A stretch of 21,242 nucleotides of DNA, from assembly GCA_964568525.1 (NCBI GenBank), contig CAZMPM010000020.1:1-21242 (forward strand), in the 5' to 3' direction. Below the pieces are notes generated by a model. It saw only the letters and a program-made list of their open reading frames with translations. It made no database searches and was not told the DNA's origin. Shown piece after piece: positions 14,789 to 21,242 of the stretch (within the stretch, counting starts at the first letter, position 1; every line of letters starts with the position of its first letter). This DNA is from CAYZPB01 sp964568525 (lineage in GTDB: Bacteria > Bacillota > Bacilli > Tepidibacillales > Tepidibacillaceae). A program made the translations under genes and the position numbers.

Positions 14789-15105
14789 CAGATCACCTCC
14801 AAATTATTGAAAACATCTTTAATTTTCTTAGCAATTCCAGCATCCTTAATGCCAATTGCTATTCTATGTTCCTTGCCAATCGAGTTACCAAGTTCGTCTG
14901 CGGATGCAAAATAGATATAATCAATCTGGTAAAAGTTGCATTTATCTGACAAAAGTTTTTTTGTAGCTTCTGAAGCGTCTGTTGCAATAATTACCAGTTT
15001 TATTTCCTGATTACGAATCGAGTTAATCACCTGTTCGCTGCCGCTCACGGTAAAACGCGCTCTCCCCGCAAGTCCAATTAAATTAAGGATTGCTTTCCTT
15101 TTCAT
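14788..15105 (-). CDS. ylxQ: L7Ae/L30e-family RNA-binding protein YlxQ
   Basis: Small protein (105 residues from the ATG at 15105) of the L7Ae/L30e/Gadd45 family, which binds kink-turn-like RNA. The start MKRKAILNLIGLAGRAR, the IKLVIIATDASE stretch and the HRIAIGIKD segment near the end fit YlxQ. The role in Bacilli is not firmly known. An in-frame GTG at 15123 would add six residues (RSIII), but YlxQ proteins normally start near MKRK. Neither start has a clear ribosome binding site, and both lie inside ylxR, so translation is probably coupled to ylxR. It ends within the infB start codon. Confidence 0.9.
   Translation of the reverse strand: MKRKAILNLIGLAGRARFTVSGSEQVINSIRNQEIKLVIIATDASEATKKLLSDKCNFYQIDYIYFASADELGNSIGKEHRIAIGIKDAGIAKKIKDVFNNLEVI
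14791..14800 (-). promoter_or_regulatory. Extended ribosome binding site of infB
   Basis: GGAGGTGATC on the minus strand can pair over ten bases with the conserved 3' end of 16S rRNA (GATCACCTCC). It sits in the last codons of ylxQ and fixes the ATG at 14788. Its strength could raise IF-2 output above the upstream genes. Confidence 0.8.
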
Positions 15106-15364
15106 TATGATTATTGATCTCACTTTCTATTAAGGAATATGTCTCATCAGTCAGCTTTGATTCTAACTTTCTCTCTAAAACGTTCTTTTTCCTTGCCAGT
15201 TTGAGACATTCGAGATTGTAACAAATGTAGGCGCCTCTACCTGATTTTTTACCACTCAAATCAACTAGAACCGTATCTTCAGGTGTCCGTACGACTCTCA
15301 ATAGCTCTTTTTTAGGTTTTGATAATTGGCAGGCAACGCACCTGCGCATCGGGATCTTCTTCAT
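15083..15364 (-). CDS. ylxR: YlxR/RnpM family RNA-binding protein
   Basis: The 93-residue basic protein has the DUF448 signature: MRRCVACQ near the N-terminus, a central KSGRGAYIC, and the LECLKLARKKN helix. B. subtilis YlxR has been linked to RNase P regulation and to glucose-responsive transcription; whether this applies here is inference. The longest frame starts at 15379 (MGGST...), but GGGAGG at 15372-15377 overlaps that ATG and is 7 bases upstream of the ATG at 15364, so the latter is the start. Placement between nusA and ylxQ is the conserved order in Bacillota. Its 3' end overlaps ylxQ by 23 bases. Confidence 0.94.
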   Translation of the reverse strand: MKKIPMRRCVACQLSKPKKELLRVVRTPEDTVLVDLSGKKSGRGAYICYNLECLKLARKKNVLERKLESKLTDETYSLIESEINNHNEKESNP

Positions 15365-15393
15365 AGTGGAGCCTCCCATTACACTTCGTTAGA

Positions 15394-16470
15394 TTAAAAT
15401 TCATTCTCTATAACAAGTTCTTCCTCGTCGTCTGCGTCCGTTAGTTGTGACTCGCTTTTAATATCGATTTTCCAACCAGTTAATTTCGCTGCTAAACGAG
15501 CATTTTGCCCCTCTTTACCTATAGCAAGCGAAAGTTGAAAATCTGGAACAATAACAACAGCACTTTTGGCGTCATCATTTAGCTCAACAGAGACTACTTT
15601 TGAAGGGCTAAGCGCATTAGAAATGTAAGTCTCAGCATTCTCAGACCATTTTACGATATCAATTTTTTCACCTTTTAGTTCACCGACAATTGTCTGTACT
15701 CGAACACCTTTCGGCCCAACGCAAGCACCTACCGCATCGACTTCTTCTTTATTAGAGTGGACAGCAATTTTGGAGCGATAACCCGCTTCGCGAGCAATTG
15801 CTTTAATTTCCACAACTCCATCGTAAATTTCTGGCACTTCAAGTTCAAATAACCGTTTCAACAAGCCAGGGTGAGTCCTGGACAAAAAGATTTGTGGACC
15901 TTTTGTGGTACGTTCAACCTTAGTTACATATACTTTAATCCGATCACCTTGTTGAATCTTTTCGGATGCGATTGTTTCGTTAACCGGTAGCAACCCTTCT
16001 GTTTTACCAAGATCGACATAAATATACCGATAATCAACTCTTTGTACAATTCCAGTAACTATGTCATCTTCTTTATCAATAAAAGTGTCATACACAACAG
16101 ATCTCTCAGCTTCGCGTATGCGCTGAGTAATAACTTGTTTCGCTGTTTGAGCTGCAATTCTCCCAAAGTCATTTGGTGTTACTTCAAATTCTACGAGATC
16201 ACCAATAATATAATTAGGATTAATTCGTTGAGCCTCCTCAACTGTTAGCTCAATTTGCGCATCTTCTACTTCAGCAACAACAGTTTTTATGGAAAACACC
16301 CTTACTTTACCATTCTCACGGTTAATGTCTACTCGCACATTCTGTGCTGAGTGGAAGTTCCGTTTATAACCAGAGATTAAAGCAGCTTCAATTGCTTCCA
16401 ATAACACATCCTTGCTAATGCCTTTTTCTTTTTCTAATACGCCTAACGCATCCATGAACTCATTGTTCAT
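15394..16470 (-). CDS. nusA: Transcription termination/antitermination factor NusA
   Basis: Binds RNA polymerase and modulates pausing, intrinsic termination and antitermination. The 358 residues comprise the N-terminal polymerase-binding domain (about 1-125, with ALEAALISGYKRN-like helices), an S1 domain (about 133-200), and two KH domains (about 205-345) with GPKGVRV and IGKEGQNARLAAKLTGWKIDI. A short acidic tail follows (DADDEEEL). It lacks the C-terminal repeats of enteric NusA, as expected for Bacillota. Two ATG codons are adjacent. AAGGAGG at 16478-16484 is 7 bases from the ATG at 16470 but only 4 from that at 16473, so the second is preferred. The ribosome binding site overlaps the rimP stop, indicating coupling. 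The promoter and hairpin ahead of rimP may let NusA control its own operon. Confidence 0.97.
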   Translation of the reverse strand: MNNEFMDALGVLEKEKGISKDVLLEAIEAALISGYKRNFHSAQNVRVDINRENGKVRVFSIKTVVAEVEDAQIELTVEEAQRINPNYIIGDLVEFEVTPNDFGRIAAQTAKQVITQRIREAERSVVYDTFIDKEDDIVTGIVQRVDYRYIYVDLGKTEGLLPVNETIASEKIQQGDRIKVYVTKVERTTKGPQIFLSRTHPGLLKRLFELEVPEIYDGVVEIKAIAREAGYRSKIAVHSNKEEVDAVGACVGPKGVRVQTIVGELKGEKIDIVKWSENAETYISNALSPSKVVSVELNDDAKSAVVIVPDFQLSLAIGKEGQNARLAAKLTGWKIDIKSESQLTDADDEEELVIENEF

Positions 16471-16482
16471 CATCTTTCCTCC

Positions 16483-16944
16483 TTAAAACTGTATCTTTAA
16501 TCTAATTTTTTTTGTATCTAAAAAAGGAACCTCAATAATTTGCTCGCCACTCTGGATAGTAATTATATTGTCAACAAATCTTAATAATTTACCTTCAATA
16601 GTATCATTATTCTCAATCGGTTCTTTTAATGAAATTAAAAGTTCTTTGCCCATAGCGCTAAGGAGTTCCTTCTCATTTCTAAGCTGGCGCTCTGCACCAG
16701 GAGAAGCAACCTCTAAAAAGTAAGCATGTTTGATTAAATCGCTTTCATCAAGCGCATTGCTAACCGCCTCACTAACCCTGGTGCAATCATCAATATCGAT
16801 CTCTTGATCCATTTTGTAAATATAGACGCGCAAAAAGTAATTTTTACCCTCTTTACTGTATTTAAGACTATATAGCTCGGCACCTAACTCGTTAATTAAC
16901 GGTAATATTAGATTTTCAATTCTCTGTGAAAAAGTATCGTTCAT
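16483..16944 (-). CDS. rimP: Ribosome maturation factor RimP
   Basis: Assists 30S assembly, especially the S12-dependent body. The 153-residue protein has the N-terminal alpha/beta domain (LYSLKYSKEGKNYFLRVYI, DDCTRVSEAVSNALDE, YFLEVASPGAERQL) and the C-terminal SH3-like domain typical of the family. A GTG at 16947 directly precedes the ATG at 16944. GGGG at 16953-16956 could serve either, with an 8-base spacer favouring the ATG. It is the first gene after the regulatory gap 16948-17066 and the head of the rimP-nusA-infB operon. The stop overlaps the nusA ribosome binding site. Confidence 0.95.
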   Translation of the reverse strand: MNDTFSQRIENLILPLINELGAELYSLKYSKEGKNYFLRVYIYKMDQEIDIDDCTRVSEAVSNALDESDLIKHAYFLEVASPGAERQLRNEKELLSAMGKELLISLKEPIENNDTIEGKLLRFVDNIITIQSGEQIIEVPFLDTKKIRLKIQF

Positions 16945-16982
16945 CACCTTGTACCCCTTTTTATATGCATAATAAAAATGTA

Positions 16983-17002
16983 AGAGTGGGCTCCCCCACT
17001 CT
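16983..17002 (-). terminator. Hairpin between polC and rimP: polC terminator and/or operon attenuator
   Basis: Perfect 8-base stem AGAGTGGG/CCCACTCT with a 4-base loop (16991-16994). One more outer helix of three pairs is possible with a bulged U. A five-U tract follows after a 4-base interruption (TACATTTTT), so it is an imperfect intrinsic terminator. It lies 65 bases after the polC stop and, importantly, downstream of the promoter at 17032-17060, so transcripts that start there must pass it before reaching rimP. Confidence 0.65.
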
Positions 17003-17031
17003 ACCGTTAGCTAATCAAATATTATATGAAC

Positions 17032-17060
17032 ATTATAACATCAAACATCTCGATAAGCAA
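17032..17060 (-). promoter_or_regulatory. Extended -10 promoter for the rimP-nusA-infB operon
   Basis: The minus strand has TGTTATAAT, a perfect TATAAT at 17032-17037 with an extended TGn element, 17 bases after TTGCTT (17055-17060), a partial -35. It starts 7 bases downstream of the polC stop. The predicted start near 17025 gives a leader of about 80 bases containing the hairpin 16983-17002. A second TATAAT at 17021-17026 lacks a -35. The rpsO promoter has the same extended -10. Confidence 0.65.
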
Positions 17061-17066
17061 TTACTT

Positions 17067-20000
17067 TCAGAAAAGCGATATTTGGTCAGTACTGTTCAAT
17101 TTCTTTAAAACACCTAACTTCTCTAAGCTTTCTGTAATTGTTTTAGAAATTTTGCAACGCTGTTGTAAATCCTCGACTGATATAAAAGCTGCTTGTTTAC
17201 GTGCTTTTACTATATTCTTAGCAAGATTTAGCCCAACCCCACTTATTGAAATAAATGGTGGAATTATCGCATCACCCTGCTCATTTACTGTGTAGCGGTG
17301 TGAGTCTGATTTATATAGATCGATATTCTCCATGCTGAATCCGCGGTGGTACATTTCCTGCACAACCTCAAGTGCGGTAAGTAGATCTCGTTCTTTTGTA
17401 GAAGCATCATTGCCTTTCCGATTAATTTCATTAATCCGCTCCATAATTCCGTTGATACCTTTTGTGATTTCATTAATTTCAAAGTCACTACTGCGCAGCG
17501 TAAAATAGGTTGCATAATAATAGATTGGATAATAGATCTTAAAGTATGCGATACGTAAAGCCATCTGCACATACGCAACTGCGTGTGCTTTTGGGAACAT
17601 GTATTTAATTTTTTGGCAAGATTCAATGTACCAGGCTGGTACAGAGTGCTTCCGCATTTCATTAATATCTGCCTGTGCCAAACCTAACCCCTTACGTACT
17701 TTTTCGCTAACAGAAAAAGCTACAGCTGAATCTAATCCTTGTGATATTAAATAGAGTGTAATATCATCGCGTGTACAGATGACTTGACTTAAGTTTGCCT
17801 CTCCTCGTTTTATTAAATCCTGCGCATTGTTTCGCCAAACATCTGTACCGTGAGATAAACCAGAGATACGAACTAGCTCGGCAAAAGTAGTTGGCTGCGT
17901 CTCATCCAGCATTTGTCGGACAAATCTTGTGCCAAATTCCGGTACACCAATAGCACCGTTACGAAAATCTTTTAATGGTGTAGTCAACAGTAAGGGCTCG
18001 GAACTGGTGAAAAGCTGATACAGGCGTGGGTCATCAAAGGGAATTGACCGCGGATCCACTCCAGTGAGCTCCTCTAGCATTTTTAGCGCAGTTGGATCAT
18101 CATGGCCCAACAGATCCAATTTTAATAGTGTCCCACTTAAAGCATGATAATCAAAATGTGTTGTAATAACTTCAGAATTTTGGTCATCAGCAGGACGTTG
18201 GATTGGCGTAAATTCTGTCACAGCCATATCTCGAGGAATTACAATCTGTCCACCTGGATGTTGCCCTGTCGTTCGCTTAACACCTTCACAGCCCTTTGCT
18301 AAACGCGATATTTCCGCTTCTCGCAGGTTTAAATTGTTATCCTCAACATACTTCCGCACATAGCCGAAAGCAGTTTTATCGGCAATCGTCGAAATCGTGC
18401 CGGCGCGAAATACTTTCTTCTCGCCAAATGTTTCCTCTGTTTGTCGATGAATCCTTGTCTGATATTCACCAGAGAAGTTTAGGTCAATATCTGGAACCTT
18501 ATCCCCTTTATAACCCATAAACGTTTCAAAAGGTATGTCATGACCGTCCTTAGACATTTTCTCATTGCATTTAGGACAATTTTTGTCAGGTAAATCATAT
18601 CCGGACCCAACACTCCGGTCAGTAATAAACTGACTGAATTTGCAGTTTTTACAGATATAATGTGGCGGTAAAGGGTTTACCTCAGTAATTTCAGTCATCG
18701 TTGCAACAAACGATGATCCAACAGAGCCACGCGAACCGACTAAATAACCGTCAGCTAATGATTTTGCAACAAGTTGGTGCGAAATTAAATAAATTACAGA
18801 GAATCCATTCTTGATAATGCTTGACAATTCGCGCTCTAAACGACAACTAATAATTTCCGGCAAAGGCGAACCGTAGATATTTTCTGCATTAGTGTAACTA
18901 AGTTTGGTAATCTCCTCGTCCGCACCAGCTATTGTTGGTGTGTGCAACTCATTGGGAAATGGACGTAAAGACTCAATTTGCTCGTTTAGCTTGTTAGGGT
19001 TTTTCACCACTATTTTTTCTGCTGTTTTTTTATCGACAAAGTCAAACTGAGCAAGCATCTCTTCAGTGTTTAGATAGTGTGCTGGGTACAACTCCTTTGA
19101 GTGGTGATAACGGGCCCCGCTTTGTTGATTGTGTATCAAAATTTTGCGGTTTAACGCTTCATCCTGATCAACATGGTGAACATTCCCCACAGCAACAACC
19201 GGTATATCTAGTTTCTCGCCAAGCGTAATAATCTTACGGATTATTTCTATAATTTCATCCTGATTTTTTACTAAATTATTGCTAAGTAAATATTGATAAT
19301 TTCCAACCGACTGGACCTCTAAATAATCAAAATAGGAAGCTATCGCTTCAATTTCGTTTTCTGTTTTATTTAAAATCGCATTAACTAACTCGCTTTTTGC
19401 ACAGCCGGAACCCAAAAGAAGGCCTTCTCGGTGGTCATTTAGGTAGGTCTTTGTAATTCTTGGTTGGCGATAGAAATAATCTAAATGCGACTTAGAAACC
19501 AGTTTGTATAAATTTCTTAGACCTATACGATTTTTTACCAGAATCGTCAAATGATCCGGCCATATTTTATCATAATCTCGCTCGTTTAGACTTTGGTTAA
19601 TGTTTTGAATATTTTTAATCCCTTTTTTGCTTAAATCTTGTGTTTGAATGATAAATAAAGAAGCCGTGGCTTTAGCATCGCTAATAGCACGATGTTGATC
19701 GGCATTCTCGATGTTGTGAAGTTTACATAAAGTCTCCAGCTTATGATTTTTAAGTTGTGGTTCTAAATAACGCGCCAAAGCTAAAGAGTCAATTATTGTA
19801 TTACCTAACGGAGACATTTTGTTTGCTTCTAATGCGCTCGCGATAAAAGCACTATCAAATTTAGCATTATAAGCGACCAAAGTCGCATCACCAACAAAAG
19901 CACTAAATTGCTGCAATGCTTCACTTATATTAGGCGCATTTTCCAAATCAGCATTAGTAATACCGGTTAGTTCAGAAATGAAATTAGATATCTTTTCGCC

Positions 20001-21242
20001 CGGATTCACAAAAATAGAAAACTCATCCATGATCGCATTGTTCTTAATCTTAACAGCGCCAATCTCAATAATTTTGTTGAGGTTAGCAGAAAGTCCGGTT
20101 GTCTCTATATCAAAAATGACAAAAGTTTCAGCTTCGATTAACTTATTTTTCGGATTAATTACAATGATATCCTCATCATTAATTACATTGGCTTCAAGGC
20201 CGAAAATTACTTTTACACCAAGGCGCTGGCCATATTCAAAGGCCTCTGGAAATGCCTGCACTACACCATGATCAGTTATTGCCATTGCGCTGTGTCCTAA
20301 TTGGGCAGCTCGTTCAATATTTTTCTGTGCTGAAGAGACGCCATCCATCGCACTCATATTTGTATGTAAATGTAACTCAATTCTTTTTTCTTTGGCGGAA
20401 TCCGCCGGTGGAACTACCTCATAGTGCTGGATATCGAAAATCATTAACACAAGCTGATTGCTATATCGGTCAAATCGCAAATTTCCACTGATTGTAAGCC
20501 AAACGTCAACAGAAAGCATGTCGTAGATTTGTTTGTTGGTTAACTGCGACCTACTAAAAAGTTTGGCTTCAAGCGAATCATGATAGTCGGTTAAACTTAT
20601 CGTAAGCATTGAAGAGTTATTTTTTAAATCTCTTAAGTCAAGCGAAAAAACTTTGCCAGTAATTACCACATTATCTTCTTCACTAGTAAGTTCACTCATT
20701 TTTCTGGATTCAGCAGTAATTTTTTTGCCATAAATATTCTTTTTAATCGCTTTATTTTGCTTGTTATCCTTACTTTGTGATAAGGTAGTTGCTTCTGACA
20801 TTAACTCCTTAATATCAAGCTCTAATTCGGCTTTTAAAAGCTTATTATACCCTTTTAAGTCCTTTTCCTCGGCGATTTCTAGCAATATGTTTAAATTAGC
20901 ATCTAGCCAAAAAGATAAAGAATTGCTTAGTAATCGGATAATGTCGTTATCAATAAAATGGTCTTTAATTGAAGCGGAACTAAGGTATATCTTGAGGTTG
21001 TCATCATTTAATTCCCATTTCACTCCTTGAAGCAGATTGAAAGTAGCCCCATTTGACTGCAGGCTACTAATGATTTCGGGCCAATACTCGCGCAGTATTT
21101 CTTCGTTAGTATTAGCTGGGAAACGGTTTATAAATAATACTTGCTTATATTCTGTGAGAGCATTTGTCACACTGTTATGAAACCCATTTAAGATTGCGAT
21201 TGAATGAATTTTATTGTACTTAAATACTATTGAAAGAATGCC
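17067..21242 (-). CDS. polC: DNA polymerase III subunit alpha, PolC type (5' end beyond the window)
   Basis: Replicative polymerase of low-GC Gram-positives with built-in 3'-5' exonuclease. Numbering from the GTG at 21170: OB domain about 168-250, PHP domain from 264 (ELHLHTNMSAMDG), DEDDh exonuclease about 348-510 (D354/E356 in DIETTG, D439, H493, D498), and PHP remainder. A zinc knuckle C840/C843/C865/C868 follows, then the palm with D894/D896 in PDIDLNFSG and a C-terminal end QISLF. All catalytic residues are intact. Between 21170 and 21242 the frame has no stop. The 24 extra residues (such as ILSIVFKYN) fit the PolC N-terminal domain, the GTG has no ribosome binding site, and 1367 residues is about 70 short of the roughly 1437-residue Bacillus protein. 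The real start is therefore probably about 45 codons past the edge. Confidence 0.93.
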   Translation of the reverse strand, partial: GILSIVFKYNKIHSIAILNGFHNSVTNALTEYKQVLFINRFPANTNEEILREYWPEIISSLQSNGATFNLLQGVKWELNDDNLKIYLSSASIKDHFIDNDIIRLLSNSLSFWLDANLNILLEIAEEKDLKGYNKLLKAELELDIKELMSEATTLSQSKDNKQNKAIKKNIYGKKITAESRKMSELTSEEDNVVITGKVFSLDLRDLKNNSSMLTISLTDYHDSLEAKLFSRSQLTNKQIYDMLSVDVWLTISGNLRFDRYSNQLVLMIFDIQHYEVVPPADSAKEKRIELHLHTNMSAMDGVSSAQKNIERAAQLGHSAMAITDHGVVQAFPEAFEYGQRLGVKVIFGLEANVINDEDIIVINPKNKLIEAETFVIFDIETTGLSANLNKIIEIGAVKIKNNAIMDEFSIFVNPGEKISNFISELTGITNADLENAPNISEALQQFSAFVGDATLVAYNAKFDSAFIASALEANKMSPLGNTIIDSLALARYLEPQLKNHKLETLCKLHNIENADQHRAISDAKATASLFIIQTQDLSKKGIKNIQNINQSLNERDYDKIWPDHLTILVKNRIGLRNLYKLVSKSHLDYFYRQPRITKTYLNDHREGLLLGSGCAKSELVNAILNKTENEIEAIASYFDYLEVQSVGNYQYLLSNNLVKNQDEIIEIIRKIITLGEKLDIPVVAVGNVHHVDQDEALNRKILIHNQQSGARYHHSKELYPAHYLNTEEMLAQFDFVDKKTAEKIVVKNPNKLNEQIESLRPFPNELHTPTIAGADEEITKLSYTNAENIYGSPLPEIISCRLERELSSIIKNGFSVIYLISHQLVAKSLADGYLVGSRGSVGSSFVATMTEITEVNPLPPHYICKNCKFSQFITDRSVGSGYDLPDKNCPKCNEKMSKDGHDIPFETFMGYKGDKVPDIDLNFSGEYQTRIHRQTEETFGEKKVFRAGTISTIADKTAFGYVRKYVEDNNLNLREAEISRLAKGCEGVKRTTGQHPGGQIVIPRDMAVTEFTPIQRPADDQNSEVITTHFDYHALSGTLLKLDLLGHDDPTALKMLEELTGVDPRSIPFDDPRLYQLFTSSEPLLLTTPLKDFRNGAIGVPEFGTRFVRQMLDETQPTTFAELVRISGLSHGTDVWRNNAQDLIKRGEANLSQVICTRDDITLYLISQGLDSAVAFSVSEKVRKGLGLAQADINEMRKHSVPAWYIESCQKIKYMFPKAHAVAYVQMALRIAYFKIYYPIYYYATYFTLRSSDFEINEITKGINGIMERINEINRKGNDASTKERDLLTALEVVQEMYHRGFSMENIDLYKSDSHRYTVNEQGDAIIPPFISISGVGLNLAKNIVKARKQAAFISVEDLQQRCKISKTITESLEKLGVLKKLNSTDQISLF

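Noticed and set aside
16948..16982. Promoter between the hairpin and rimP (TATAAA)
   Set aside because: No -35 match, and the start would fall on the ribosome binding site.
1..21242. Mobile elements, CRISPR, tRNA/rRNA genes, toxin-antitoxin or phage-defence genes
   Set aside because: None seen: genes are contiguous core genes with gaps under about 125 bases, and no direct repeat arrays, transposase motifs or tRNA-like clover leaves were noticed by eye.

Overview
The window carries one long, co-directional run of core housekeeping genes, all on the minus strand, so transcription runs from high to low coordinates. In that order it reads polC, rimP, nusA, ylxR, ylxQ, infB, rbfA, nrnA, truB, ribF, rpsO, pnp, an M16 peptidase, dut, asd, dapG, dapA, an RNase J gene and the first codons of ftsK/spoIIIE. 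Gene order, the PolC-type replicative polymerase, YlxR/YlxQ, the DapG-type aspartokinase, the Bacillus-like S15 and NusA sequences and the visibly AT-rich DNA all point to Bacillota, most like Bacilli. I cannot name a genus. The sporulation-linked genes that sit in this block in Bacillus subtilis (spoVFA/spoVFB, and tepA before spoIIIE) are absent, which suggests, without proving, a non-sporulating or sporulation-reduced lineage.

Layout. (a) 17067-21242: polC. Its frame is still open at the window edge and its real start is probably outside. (b) 16948-17066: a regulatory gap with an extended -10 promoter followed by a strong hairpin, ahead of rimP. (c) 16944-10387: the tightly packed transcription/translation operon rimP-nusA-ylxR-ylxQ-infB-rbfA-nrnA-truB, continuing into ribF. 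Gaps are of a few bases or genes overlap. (d) 9336-9452: an rpsO promoter and a leader that can fold as a three-way junction or pair with the rpsO ribosome binding site. (e) rpsO, a strong terminator hairpin, pnp, then a second terminator. (f) 6751-6838: a clear sigma-A-type promoter starting the last unit, M16 peptidase-dut-asd-dapG-dapA-rnj-ftsK.

How the genes work together: PolC replicates the chromosome. RimP, RbfA, TruB, S15, IF2 and NusA connect ribosome assembly, tRNA modification, initiation and elongation. PNPase, RNase J and NrnA cover successive steps of RNA decay, from long RNAs to nanoRNAs. Asd, DapG and DapA supply diaminopimelate/lysine for the cell wall. Dut keeps uracil out of DNA, and FtsK/SpoIIIE translocates DNA at division.

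No gap between genes exceeds about 125 bases. I see no tRNA, rRNA, mobile element, CRISPR array or unknown-family gene. I found no undescribed multi-gene system. The most interesting signals are regulatory: the rpsO leader switch, the promoter-before-hairpin layout upstream of rimP-nusA, and repeated TTG starts. Start codons were chosen by ribosome binding site spacing and family length, and differ from the longest open frame in many genes.
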